A stretch of 36,534 bases of DNA, from positions 1 to 36,534 of the forward strand of contig JALZVN010000087.1 in the NCBI GenBank assembly GCA_023299965.1, read 5' to 3'. Source of the DNA: Saprospiraceae bacterium (GTDB lineage Bacteria; Bacteroidota; Bacteroidia; Chitinophagales; Saprospiraceae). The notes under the pieces were generated by a model. The model made no database searches and was not told the origin of the DNA. It saw only the letters and a list, made by a program, of their open reading frames with translations. The translations under genes were made by a program, and so were the position numbers. Shown here piece after piece: positions 16,501 to 26,076 of the stretch (positions are counted from its first letter, which is position 1; every line of letters begins with the position of its first letter).

Positions 16501-19191
16501 TTAAAACCCGATAGAGTAGTTGATTGAAGGGGTTATTGGTAATAAGCTCACTGAGGCAAACTGTAATTGACTAAGATTATCGGGGTCTCTTCTAAGTCTA
16601 TAATAGATAGGGTTTAGGCTGTTATATAAGTTGTATATACCAATCTGAAGAGACTGCTTAAATCCTCTTTTTTCAAACCTATAATTCACGCCAAGATCCA
16701 ATCTATGATTGGCAGGAAGCTGTACCGCATTTTTAGGGGATAGAATAGGTATTGCTATAGGATCTATATCAGGAAATGGTGAAGGAACTCCATAAACGCT
16801 AGTAGGAATAGTCAAATTAATGCCTGAACTATATGTCCAGGTAGCGTTAGCACTCCATTTTTCATTTATTGCATATACTCCCCCTATATTAGCTACATGT
16901 CTCAAGTCAAATCTATACGGGAATACTTCTCCATTATTAATTTCATCAAACTGTCTGTCTGTTTTAGAGTATGTATAGTTTATTTTGCCCGAAAAGCGTT
17001 CGCCTTCTTTTATCAATCCTAGCTCCAATCCTCGACTAGTCCCTTGCCCCTGAGTTACCTTAGATTCGAAGTTGAGTGCGTTAATGATATTGGTAGAGCT
17101 TCCTTCTAAAAATTCTACTAAGTTATCAAACTCCTTGTAATAAACATCTGCAGTAAATCGGATACCCTCAGGAAATTTCCATTGCATACCCGCAGTAATA
17201 TGAGTAGCCGTCTCAGGTAATACGTTTTCGGAGGCTGGTACCCAAATATCACCTGGAAGTCCAATATCTGATTTAGTCAACAAATGAAGATGTTGAACAA
17301 TTTCTAGATAAGACGCAGAAAAAGACAGGTTATCGTTGAGGTTAAAATCAAGACTGATACGAGGCAAAATTGACAAATCTTGATATTCTTCATAGTCCCA
17401 AAATCTTGCATGTAGTCCTAAAGTAAAATATAATTGTCGACTCAAGGAGATACCCGTTTCGGTATAGGCGAAACTTTCAAAAGTCTCTATATCCTCTATA
17501 TTCAATTGTTCTTCGATTGATAAATTAATAGTATCCAACATAGGAGAAGTCAGATTTTCTAGATCTATACCATTTTGAAAGGAACCTGGACTAAAGGAAT
17601 GACCAATAGCTCCTGCCCCAAATTTGAAATTTATCCGATCAGAATACAAAAATTCAGCGTCTGTTCTGATCCCTATATCTCTAACTTCAGAAGCAAAGGC
17701 TCTCTCTGAAAAAATAAGATCCGTTCTTCCATTATCATATTCGCCAATGGATTGAAAAACCTCAGAAGAAGAGAAGTTATATCTTGAAGAGTATGCAGTC
17801 GTATTTGCGAATATCTTATCTCCAAACAAATGATTCCATCTCAAAGAAAGAACTTGATTGCCCCATTTCAAGGAGTCCCTATTAGAATTTGAGAAACTAC
17901 CTGGTAAAAAGGTATCGTTTACGGAGAGTATAGTATCTCGAAACACGGGTTGCTGTTTCTCGTTCAGAAAATCATCTTTCCCGTTATAAAAACTAATATA
18001 AAATCTGTCGTTTTTACCCGCCTGAAAGTTGGTCTTAATATTCAAATCTTCAAAAAAGTAATTGGAAAACCCATCTATGTTATCTCTAGCAGCTACGATT
18101 CGTGTTATCTCTGGCAGATATATATCTGTGAGCGATCGTCTGTATGAAATAAAAAAAGAGGATGCATTCTTCACGATGGGTCCTTGCAAAGTAGCCTTTG
18201 CAGCTAGTAAACCTACTGAAAGCTTTCCTTCAACTCTCTGGTTATTCCCTTCAGTTGTTTGGACATCTATGACAGATGATAATCTCCCTCCATACTTCGC
18301 GGGAAAATTTCCTTTATACAGTTTAGCACTTCGTACTGCATCAGAATTAAAAATCGATAAAATTCCGATAGCATGCTCGGGTCGATATATAGGTACTCCA
18401 TCCAATAAAACTAGATTTTGATCAAGATTTCCACCACGTACATGAAGCCCCCCTACTCCATCTGCTCCTGTATTTACTCCATTCAACTGGTATGCGGCTT
18501 GAAATAAATCTGGTTCACCACCTATACTGACCACATTTTGGATAGCGCTCAAATCTAGTCTATCCACACTAGATGAAGGTCTTCTAATAAAATCTTCAGC
18601 ATTATTATCCGCCGTTACGACTACTGTTTCAATATAAGAAGGGGTTAGTTTTACCGTAATATCTTGACTAGACTCTTTGGTAATCAATAGTCTTTGTGTC
18701 TCATAACCCAAATAAGAAATATAGATACTGTCCACATCAGGCACCCCATTAAAACTAAAGTAGCCATATTCATTACTATCCGTACCATAAGCATTGTTAG
18801 GGTTATAGATATTAGCCCCTATCAATCGTTCTCCTGTCGTTTTATCTTCTATATACCCATTGATACTTATGGTATTCAAAAGTCGAGTGTTTTCTCGAAA
18901 GAGAATGACTTGATCAGACACCAATTTAAAGGAAACATTTGTGTCTACTAAGATCCTTCTTAGTATAGACTTGAAAGCTTCATTTTTTGCTTCTATAGAA
19001 ATGATCTTGTCTTGAGGAAGTATAGAATTGCTGAAGGCAATATTTACTTTCGCTTTTAAGCTTAATTCAGTGATCGCTTCTCCTATACTTTTTTCATAAG
19101 TAGCAAACGAAAGCTTCTTGTTGATTGAGGATTGCCCAAAACAAGATGCATATGTACTTACGAATAAAAGAGATAGTATAATTAGCCTCAT
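16501..19191 (-). CDS. TonB-dependent receptor with STN and carboxypeptidase-like domains (FecA-type transducer)
   Basis: 896 residues from the ATG at 19191; a TTG at 19215 upstream is unlikely. The signal peptide is MRLIILSLLFVSTYASCFGQ. An STN (secretin/TonB short N-terminal) domain covers about residues 25-100. A carboxypeptidase-D regulatory-like domain covers about 110-190 (INGYIEDKTTGERLIGANIY ... SYLGYETQ). The plug follows at about 205-315 (GEPDLFQAAYQLNGVN, HVRGGNLDQNLVLLDGVPIY, FPAKYGGRLSSVIDV). The rest is beta-barrel, ending in an aromatic residue (INYSIGF). The STN domain marks a transducer that signals substrate presence to FecR. The substrate cannot be read from sequence. Confidence 0.93.
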   Translation of the reverse strand: MRLIILSLLFVSTYASCFGQSSINKKLSFATYEKSIGEAITELSLKAKVNIAFSNSILPQDKIISIEAKNEAFKSILRRILVDTNVSFKLVSDQVILFRENTRLLNTISINGYIEDKTTGERLIGANIYNPNNAYGTDSNEYGYFSFNGVPDVDSIYISYLGYETQRLLITKESSQDITVKLTPSYIETVVVTADNNAEDFIRRPSSSVDRLDLSAIQNVVSIGGEPDLFQAAYQLNGVNTGADGVGGLHVRGGNLDQNLVLLDGVPIYRPEHAIGILSIFNSDAVRSAKLYKGNFPAKYGGRLSSVIDVQTTEGNNQRVEGKLSVGLLAAKATLQGPIVKNASSFFISYRRSLTDIYLPEITRIVAARDNIDGFSNYFFEDLNIKTNFQAGKNDRFYISFYNGKDDFLNEKQQPVFRDTILSVNDTFLPGSFSNSNRDSLKWGNQVLSLRWNHLFGDKIFANTTAYSSRYNFSSSEVFQSIGEYDNGRTDLIFSERAFASEVRDIGIRTDAEFLYSDRINFKFGAGAIGHSFSPGSFQNGIDLENLTSPMLDTINLSIEEQLNIEDIETFESFAYTETGISLSRQLYFTLGLHARFWDYEEYQDLSILPRISLDFNLNDNLSFSASYLEIVQHLHLLTKSDIGLPGDIWVPASENVLPETATHITAGMQWKFPEGIRFTADVYYKEFDNLVEFLEGSSTNIINALNFESKVTQGQGTSRGLELGLIKEGERFSGKINYTYSKTDRQFDEINNGEVFPYRFDLRHVANIGGVYAINEKWSANATWTYSSGINLTIPTSVYGVPSPFPDIDPIAIPILSPKNAVQLPANHRLDLGVNYRFEKRGFKQSLQIGIYNLYNSLNPIYYRLRRDPDNLSQLQFASVSLLPITPSINYSIGF

Positions 19192-19308
19192 TTGAAAATA
19201 ATGGTTGCAATACAATAAACGTATAAAGCGGCTTAAATAAGTCTCTTTAAGGATAAATAGTGCTTTATTTTATGCTAATGGACTAAAAAATGTCGAATTG
19301 ATAATAGA

Positions 19309-20325
19309 TTATTTACATTTTCCTCCAGACAACTGGTAAGAATTGGCTCCACTCTTTATCAGCTGAAAGTCAAAAACGGCTGAGATGGTCTCTAAAACGT
19401 CCTCGGCGATAGGATCATTAAACAATGAAGTATATGGTTCATCCTTACAAGCATCATTATCTAAAGCAATTTCAATATCAAAGTGATTTTCTATATCCTT
19501 GAGCGCTCGCTCAAGTAAAATATTGTTAAACCTCAATTTTTTGGTCAGCCAAGATGTTGCATTGACAGTCCCCTGCTCATCCTTCAATAAGGTTCCCGAG
19601 TCTTTATTATATGTAGCAGACTCCGCAGCGGTCAGTAGTACTTTTGTTCTTGAATGGAGGCTAGACACTTTAACTTTACCTTCATGAACGTACACCTCGA
19701 TAACATCTCCAACAGGATTATTATCAATATTAAACTCTGTCCCAAGTACTTCTATTTTCACTCCAGAAGTATTGACTGTGAATGGTTGATTATCATTATT
19801 CCTAACCTTGAAATAAGCCTCTCCTGTCAGGTCCATATCTCTAAGATGTGTACCAAATCCATCCGCTAAAGTAAGTGTACTATTTTTATTCAATAACACC
19901 TCAGATCCATCTGACAAGGAAATAGTCTTTGTCTCCCCTTCTGTGGTATAAACTAAAGTGTTCTTTTGGTCTCCCAAAAAACTATACACCAAACTTCCCA
20001 AACCAAGCAAAACTACCGCAGCGGCTACCCAGTTATAGCTTCTAGATTTTTTCTTATGAGTATTATTACTTTCAGAGTTTAATGTAATGAGCTTAGGACC
20101 AGAGGATTTAATTTCATTGACTTTGGCTAATGCTTTATCAGCATCAAATAAATCAGTAGATTCTTCGAATGAAGGCAGATTGGTAAGTATTAGCTGATTC
20201 TCCTTTACAAACAAATCATTTTTAGACGATTGACCTCTAAAAGATTCCAACATAGCGCGCTCCTCCTGGCTAAGCTCAGAATGAGCCTGCTTCATCAAAA
20301 TCTCTATTATTTTATTCTCCGTCAT
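19309..20325 (-). CDS. FecR-family anti-sigma factor
   Basis: 338 residues. A cytoplasmic N-terminal sigma-binding region is followed by a single membrane helix at about residues 98-117 (NWVAAAVVLLGLGSLVYSFL). The periplasmic FecR domain at about 125-225 has the typical TTEGETKTISLSDGSEVLLNK start, LTGEAYFKV and FTVNTSGVKIEVLGTEFNI. A C-terminal DUF4974-like domain (LRFNNILLERALKDIENHF) follows. It controls the ECF sigma factor encoded 59 bp upstream in response to the TonB receptor encoded downstream. Confidence 0.93.
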   Translation of the reverse strand: MTENKIIEILMKQAHSELSQEERAMLESFRGQSSKNDLFVKENQLILTNLPSFEESTDLFDADKALAKVNEIKSSGPKLITLNSESNNTHKKKSRSYNWVAAAVVLLGLGSLVYSFLGDQKNTLVYTTEGETKTISLSDGSEVLLNKNSTLTLADGFGTHLRDMDLTGEAYFKVRNNDNQPFTVNTSGVKIEVLGTEFNIDNNPVGDVIEVYVHEGKVKVSSLHSRTKVLLTAAESATYNKDSGTLLKDEQGTVNATSWLTKKLRFNNILLERALKDIENHFDIEIALDNDACKDEPYTSLFNDPIAEDVLETISAVFDFQLIKSGANSYQLSGGKCK

Positions 20326-20384
20326 ATAAACTTTAATCGTACTACCATAAAGACACCAAATAATGGCTTTACCCCTATGTCTAC

Positions 20385-20942
20385 CTATTTTTTATATTTA
20401 TTTATTGCTTCTCTCAATATTCGAAGCGCTTTTGACATCTGATTTTCTACCGTTTTCACTGAAATTTCAAGTTTTTCAGCTGTTTGCTTGTAAGAGAAAC
20501 CCTCGTACTTAACCATTGAAAATACAATCCTACATCTTTCTGGTAAGCCTTCATATGCCTTTTTTATTACCTTTTGTAGCTCATCGTTCTGCATTTTTTG
20601 GAGTGGTGAAGATTGCATAGCGCTAATTTGTTCTAAACTCTCCTCCTCTTGGCTATACTCTAATTTCTTACCTCTTATTTTGTTTAGCGTTTTATTTACC
20701 GCTGCTCTATGCAAATAAGATTTTACTGCATTCTTAATATCTAACTCCCCTCTTTTTCTCCAAATCTCTAAAAAGACCTCTTGTACTACATCCTCAGCTT
20801 GTTCCTTACTTTGAGTCATACGCATAACAACCATACACAGATACGAGTAGTATCGTCTAAATAAGGTATCATAAGCTGTGTTATTTCCAGCTTTGATACC
20901 CTGTATAAGTTGTTGATCTATTTGTTGTTCCTCATTCGGCAT
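20385..20942 (-). CDS. ECF RNA polymerase sigma factor, FecI-like (sigma-70 family)
   Basis: 185 residues. Region 2 spans about 23-90 (YDTLFRRYYSYLC, EQAEDVVQEVFLEIWRKR). Region 4 spans about 130-180, with the helix-turn-helix FSYKQTAEKLEISVKTVENQM. It matches the Bacteroidota ECF sigma factors paired with FecR. It is the first gene of the minus-strand cluster sigma, anti-sigma, receptor, DUF4249; such sigma factors usually drive the receptor gene and often themselves. Confidence 0.94.
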   Translation of the reverse strand: MPNEEQQIDQQLIQGIKAGNNTAYDTLFRRYYSYLCMVVMRMTQSKEQAEDVVQEVFLEIWRKRGELDIKNAVKSYLHRAAVNKTLNKIRGKKLEYSQEEESLEQISAMQSSPLQKMQNDELQKVIKKAYEGLPERCRIVFSMVKYEGFSYKQTAEKLEISVKTVENQMSKALRILREAINKYKK

Positions 20943-21067
20943 TTCAATACATAAGTAAGATAGGTAGACAATATCTATAAAAAGGAACTAAGACCCAAAT
21001 TGTGATTCAATTTGCCAGATAGTTGACATAAACGTTTAAGATCCAGAAAAAAACTAGAGTACCTTTA

Positions 21068-22714
21068 CTATATCTTCAACAAAGGCAAGGTTTTACTATA
21101 GGATTGATCATTTATAGAGATTCGATATATCAAAGGAGCCATCACAAACTGTCTATCTAGATTGACATCCAAAGCATACTGGCCACCTGGTTGACTCCCA
21201 TTTTGCAAAGTCTTTAAATGCTTTCCAGAGATGCTAATAATTACTACTTTAATATACTGCGTGCGCTCCAGTTCGTAATAAATAAATGCACGACCATGAT
21301 CATGATATCGCACTTCATGTTTGATCTTTGGAATATCTACCCACGGCGAAGCAGAAACCGTCTGACACCGCAGTCCAAGCTCTAGTCTTGCAAAATTTCT
21401 AAACAGTATAGCATCCACTTGCTGAGCATCTAAACAAAGCCATTGTTCCAATACAGTAGCGTATATAGATCGAAAATCAGTAGTGAATTTTAAATTGCCG
21501 TTACTATCTAAGTCATTGAGATCCGGATTGTCTCCGATGATACCATTTCCATTTAGGCTAGGTCCAAACAACATAGTAGGGCTAGCAGTACCATGACCTG
21601 TTCCTCGTGAGGCATTCTCTTGAACACGACGTCCAAATTCAGAAAATGTCATAGCTAATACAGACTCATCTTTACCTTCCAATTTTAGATCCGCATAGAA
21701 GTTGCTGACGGCTGTCCCTAAGGTATTCATGAGATTGTCGTGATCAGATTCTTGATTGGCATGTGTATCAAATCCATTAAGCGTGACTACATAGAACTGG
21801 GTTCGCAATCCACCCTTGATTAGACGTGCCACTAGAGCCAATTGTTGGCCGAGCGATGTTGTATAGTTCACGCCATTGACCCCTTCATCAAATCGCTCTT
21901 TAATTACTTCAGCGTATTGAAAAGTAGTATTTGCCACTGTACGTAAAAAACCTAATTGCTCACCGTAAGTACATTCAGGGAGTCCGTCTAGATTATAGAG
22001 CTGCCCTGTCTGTGCGATCTCAAACAACTGATCTGGACTCGACACCGTCAAAGCATAATTATTTACTCCGCCTTCTCCCCCTCCAAATAAAATACTACCT
22101 CCTCCAGCTATCTGCACTGCAGATGGATGCTCTGGTGCATTTGTCAAGAAGTCAGGAAAACAATCATTGAGATGCCTGCCCAACCAGCCAGAATCTTCAA
22201 TCTGTTCTGCATCTGAAGCCGATGCAATTATATCCGATGATCTAAAATGAGAAAGATTGTGATTTTCATATCCGACCCCATTCACAATTTTCATCTGCCC
22301 ATTATTCCATAGCGGCATGAGCCTTTCAAGATTTTGATTGATAGCATGCTCGTTTGTCAGTTGTATGGTATCCCCTACTTGCTTTGATATCTGAGGTCTG
22401 TTGTTTCTGTAAGTATCAAAATCGTATAGTGGGATTAAAGTATTCAGGCCATCATTCCCGCCTTTTAACCTTATCATGACTAGTACACGATCAGTGTTTC
22501 CTCCATCTAGCAACATATTCAGAGGCGAAGAAGACAAAGCATTGACCGGTAAGTGCCCGAGCATCATACCCATACCACCGGATATCCCTAGTCCTCTCAA
22601 AAAAGATCTGCGACTCCATTTGTTATGTGCTTTTTCATGCGCTATACCATGCGCCATTTCACTCCCTTTCTTTACCTCTAAGTTTGACTTTATATCCTGA
22701 TCATGTGTACACAT
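21068..22714 (-). CDS. DUF1501 protein with Tat signal and T9SS-like C-terminal domain
   Basis: 548 residues. The N-terminus carries a twin-arginine motif, SRRSFLRG (R35-R36), followed by a hydrophobic Gly/Met segment, so export is probably by the Tat pathway as a folded protein. The DUF1501 core (alkaline-phosphatase-like sulfatase superfamily) shows VMIRLKGGNDGLNTLIPL, NLSHFRSSDI, LNGFDTHANQ and FSEFGRRVQENASRGTGHGT. The last ~70 residues (IKVVIISISGKHLKTLQNG ... LIYRISINDQSYSKTLPLLKI) look like a T9SS type A sorting domain, which would carry it across the outer membrane. It lies 47 bp downstream of the DUF1800 gene, its usual partner. The biochemical function of the pair is not established. 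Confidence 0.88.
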   Translation of the reverse strand: MCTHDQDIKSNLEVKKGSEMAHGIAHEKAHNKWSRRSFLRGLGISGGMGMMLGHLPVNALSSSPLNMLLDGGNTDRVLVMIRLKGGNDGLNTLIPLYDFDTYRNNRPQISKQVGDTIQLTNEHAINQNLERLMPLWNNGQMKIVNGVGYENHNLSHFRSSDIIASASDAEQIEDSGWLGRHLNDCFPDFLTNAPEHPSAVQIAGGGSILFGGGEGGVNNYALTVSSPDQLFEIAQTGQLYNLDGLPECTYGEQLGFLRTVANTTFQYAEVIKERFDEGVNGVNYTTSLGQQLALVARLIKGGLRTQFYVVTLNGFDTHANQESDHDNLMNTLGTAVSNFYADLKLEGKDESVLAMTFSEFGRRVQENASRGTGHGTASPTMLFGPSLNGNGIIGDNPDLNDLDSNGNLKFTTDFRSIYATVLEQWLCLDAQQVDAILFRNFARLELGLRCQTVSASPWVDIPKIKHEVRYHDHGRAFIYYELERTQYIKVVIISISGKHLKTLQNGSQPGGQYALDVNLDRQFVMAPLIYRISINDQSYSKTLPLLKI

Positions 22715-22761
22715 AATTTTTTCTTTTTAGATTTGAAAATTGTTGAATGCCATAGCAGATA

Positions 22762-24251
22762 TTACGCCATTTGAAATTCTGGAAGCCGTGAAATAAACCG
22801 CAATAAAAAAACAATTTGTCCCCCTACAATTTCTTGATCCCAATCAAGGTTCCAACTCTCATCTTCAAAATAATTTTCCGGCACTTCCCATTTAAAAGCC
22901 TCTACTCCGTTATTATAATCTTGCTCACTTTGCAGTTCTAAAGGGATAAAGTAGTCGATAACGCGCTTAGTTATAAAGTAAGGATCATTACTATTATCGA
23001 CCAATTCTTGAACCCAGACAATCAAGTCATCACGATGATTTTGGAAGAAATCAAAAATGAAAAAGTCTATAATATTCCATCTATTAGTCAGGCTCGTACT
23101 ATTGATCCAGTCTCGATCACCAAGCCATCCTGCCACATCGACTGGGTCAAATAAAGCCTGTCCTTGCTCTGCATTTGCAAAATATAATGCGACAAAAGCA
23201 CTCGTAGGGTTTGCTCCTCCAATAACTGTCTCTTCAACTGGAAAACCACTTTCTTTGATAAAACCGTACATCGATTCAATAGGACTTTTGATTACCCCTC
23301 CTAGATGCGCTTCATCAAAGAAGTGTTCACTTTTAAATAATATTCGAAGTACCGGAGCAAGTTCAAAATTCTTATCTAAAAATACTTGGGCAAGTTCAGC
23401 TACTATATCCTCATTGGCTTCCCGGTTGATGTAAAAATTATACAACTTAGAACAAATATAGTTTGCTGCCTCCCTACTACGTTGTTCAAATATTAGATCT
23501 ATAAGACCGTTATAGTCAAAGTTATCCGTCTGACCAAAAATGGTCTTTTGACCAGGATCATGAAAATCAGAAATATAAGTAATGGGGGCACAAGCTTCAG
23601 TAAAACCGTTCCAACCTGTCAGCGCACGAGCTGCTTCTGTAATATCATTTTGTGTATAGTTATTGTCTCTTCCTAAAGTGAATAATTCTAAAAGCTCCCG
23701 AGCGTAGTTTTCATTTGGTTGAAATCGTGTATTTTGAACTCCATTTAAGTAGACTAACATAGATGGGGATGTCCCAATCTGCTCAACAAAACTTCTAAAA
23801 TTGCCTAAGGCATTTTCCTCTAGCATTCTGAAATAGTCGTAAGCATAAGATGGACAGTTGTAGTCTTCTACCCTTGTCACAAAGTGATTACTCCAAAACA
23901 GCATCAACTTCGCTCGTATAGCATTGTCCTCTAAAAATTCACCCGACCATCGATCTATAAGTTCGTACAGTTGCCCTACCGCTTGAGTTGTGATGTCATC
24001 TGGATCATAATCTGATATAGACCAATCACCCCATGAAGGTTTTGGAAACTCTGGTTAGCGATAGCATCATCAATCAATGCGTCTACAACATCTACTGGAT
24101 TCTGCAACAAGGCATTCTGGATCATCTCCAGATTTGCACCAAATCCTAGCCTCCGGTAAAGATGCTTCACACGCGCTTCATTCCTTGGTGCACCTGCATT
24201 AGGTACATATGCTTCTAGAGATCCTATTGCACAATTGAAATAAGCTTCCAT
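22762..24251 (-). pseudogene. DUF1800 family protein, interrupted by a one-base frameshift
   Basis: The 5' part (start ATG at 24251; a TTG at 24272 is also possible) reads in one frame to a stop at 23976. The remainder, in another frame, continues the same family without loss: PSWGDW, SDYDPDD, LYELIDRWSGEF, MLFWSNHFVTR, ARELLELFTLG, RALTGWNGF. The break is at a run of four Ts (24040-24043 on +). One more A in the coding strand would turn FQNLHG into FQKPSWGDW and restore one open frame of 496 residues, close to the family's usual size. So there is a one-base deletion in a homopolymer. It could be a sequencing error, a phase-variable tract or a recent mutation; the lack of other damage favours error or recency. 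It forms a pair with the downstream DUF1501 gene. Confidence 0.87.
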
Positions 24252-24426
24252 AATCTGATCATTTTGCTTCAAAAAAAGAGTCTAGTGTTTGTCAGCTCTT
24301 GGGTAAATATATTGAACTGAAGATATGAATAAAATTAATGCATTGTACTCCCCTTATATTGTATGCCTCAAAATTTACCTATCTACTTAACATAACGATT
24401 TTTATTCGGCGAAGCGATTTCTTTAT

Positions 24427-24631
24427 TTTTTGGGGTCTCCTCCAGTCCCTTGAAAAGCGGGACGGAGTCGGGTGTTTCGCTCGTACCCGGCTATGATCAC
24501 CGTCAAAAAAAACGGCCATCATAGCCGGGACCCACTACACCCCCTAGCCCCTAACGCGCCTTGCCCCGACTTACGTTACACTACAGTCGAGACAGGCTTT
24601 GTCGAGCTTCACACCTTCGGTGCTACGCGAA
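24427..24631 (+). repeat. Structured GC-rich intergenic repeat element, copy C
   Basis: It starts TTTTTTGGGGTCTCC and ends near CGGTGCTACGCG, with GAGCTTCACACCTTCGGTGC close to the 3' end of copy A. A first hairpin is GTCCC/GGGAC near 24435-24452. The long central hairpin CCCGGCTATGAT (24486-24497) / ATCATAGCCGGG (24518-24529) has an inner CCGT/ACGG pair around an A-rich loop. The flanks (GGTGTTTCGCTCGTA, ACCCACTACACCCCCTAGCC, CCTAACGCG) align with copy A's flanks although the stem differs. A short ORF at 24561-24761 is not credible. Confidence 0.65.
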
Positions 24632-24821
24632 AACAATAATATGTGAATTAGGCAGGAAAATTGATTTATATTCCGAGATTCAGCGCCTGAAAACTTTATT
24701 TCTTTATAAAGTGTCGATGATTGCAATACAATACCCATTAAAACCCTTATATAGTTTGTAAACCCTTCCGAAAAAATGCATTTTTGTTAAAATTGGGAAG
24801 CCGTTTATATATTTTTGTTTA

Positions 24822-25331
24822 GTGATAAATTTATATCTTTTGTTTAAAAAATCTCATATCATATTTTTTCTAGGACTATGCTTCTTTTCTTGTAATAAAG
24901 AAGAAAAGGCTCCCAAAGAATTTACCAACGTAGATGAACGTTTACATTCCTTTTTTGAGAATTTTGAGAATGAAGCTGCTGCTCGAGGTATAGAGATAGA
25001 CTTGAATGAGGCTATTCTCACGGCAAGTATTAGTGAGATTGAAGGGCAAGGCGTTGCTGGACAGTGTTCAAGACCTCGAAATAGTATAGCCAATGACATC
25101 GTTATAGATGAGTCTTTCCTCAATAGCAATGTCAGTAATCTTCTCAAAGAATTTGTCATTTTTCATGAGCTCGGGCATTGTTTCTTACAACGCGAACATC
25201 GTGAAGACGAATACCCAAATGGAAATTGTATAAGCATTATGAGATCGGGTATAGATGGCTGTCGTGATAACTATTCAAGCTCTTTTCGCTCTATTTATAT
25301 TGACGAATTATTTGATCCAGATTCTTTTTAG
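24822..25331 (+). CDS. Small putative zinc metallopeptidase, lipoprotein
   Basis: 169 residues. The start is taken at a GTG (24822); no ATG precedes the signal segment, so the exact start is uncertain. The signal peptide ends at a lipobox-like LCFFSC (C24). The key motif is HELGHCFLQREH (H115, E116, H119, H126), with a downstream SIM (M140) that could act as a metzincin-like Met-turn. The third His is one position later than in HExxHxxGxxH. Paired Cys residues (C82, C120, C136, C147) suggest disulfides outside the cytoplasm. It is probably a surface or periplasmic protease of small size; substrate unknown. I recognise the motif but no named family. Confidence 0.7.
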   Translation: MINLYLLFKKSHIIFFLGLCFFSCNKEEKAPKEFTNVDERLHSFFENFENEAAARGIEIDLNEAILTASISEIEGQGVAGQCSRPRNSIANDIVIDESFLNSNVSNLLKEFVIFHELGHCFLQREHREDEYPNGNCISIMRSGIDGCRDNYSSSFRSIYIDELFDPDSF

Positions 25332-25826
25332 TGTGATTAGAAGATAGTTCATTGCTATCATTTGTTCCATCTTGTTTTTTGTCTTTAGAGTTCCCAATAA
25401 GTAATTCATAAATTGCTTTGGGTCTTACCTCTTATTCACTTCCAGAAATTCTATGAATCTAGAATACTATATATCTTACATACATTCAACGTATGCTGGT
25501 ATGTAACTAGTAATCGTTACCCTAACAATGTTTAACCTGATACCTACCCACCCCCACCCTTTGAAATCTAAAATCTAGTCCGCCAATTGATACCTCCAAA
25601 ATGGTACAACAATCAAATTTCACTGTACTTCTAGATTAATAAAATAGTTAAATAAAGTAGTTAAATAAAGTAGACTATTTTTATCTAGACTAGGTGTAGT
25701 CTATACCTTTATGCATTGCTTAATACAATTTGAGGTCCATAGCTTTATATTCCATTATAATCTAAAGTCAATTCTGACTTAGCGCTGGAAACGGTAAATG
25801 ATACTCCCCACTCTTCTTTTTATATT
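25332..25826. other. AT-rich intergenic stretch with a short tandem repeat
   Basis: About 495 bp without a gene. It contains two exact tandem copies of TAGTTAAATAAAG (25645-25657 and 25658-25670). No terminator or RNA gene is evident. Confidence 0.55.
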
Positions 25827-25973
25827 AGGCATTGCAGCACTAGCCGCGTGAATGATGGGAATGATATCGCCGCATAGCGATAGTCCGTGCCTCTCCGCTA
25901 GGAAGAGCGCAAAGGACCGTAGCCGATAGGCGAAGTCATGGACAGTATGGCCTGTATGGGCACGCCCAAAACA
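25827..25973 (-). repeat. Structured GC-rich intergenic repeat element, copy D (inverted, diverged)
   Basis: On the minus strand it starts TTTTGGGCGTGCCC and runs through CTATCGGCTACGGTCC, a GC-rich hairpin region, GGACTATCGCT and CATTCACGCGG. The order (GGGC start, GGTCC/GGAC pair around the middle, CACGCG near the end) matches copies A-C, but sequence identity is lower. The overlapping minus-strand ORF at 25779-25997 is not credible as a gene. Confidence 0.5.
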
Positions 25974-26012
25974 AAAAAAGATACTAAAAGGAATCACCCT
26001 ATAGTATCTAAA

Positions 26013-26048
26013 AAAAAGGGTGACAATCTTGCGATAATCACCCTTTTT
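26013..26048. terminator. Terminator downstream of the outer-membrane protein gene
   Basis: AAAAAGGGTGA (26013-26023) and TCACCCTTTTT (26038-26048) form an 11-bp stem with a 14-nt loop. It lies 28 bp past the stop of the minus-strand gene and has an A-rich side that becomes a U tract in that transcript. Confidence 0.75.
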
Positions 26049-26076
26049 AGCTTTATATATTTACAATAACTATTGT

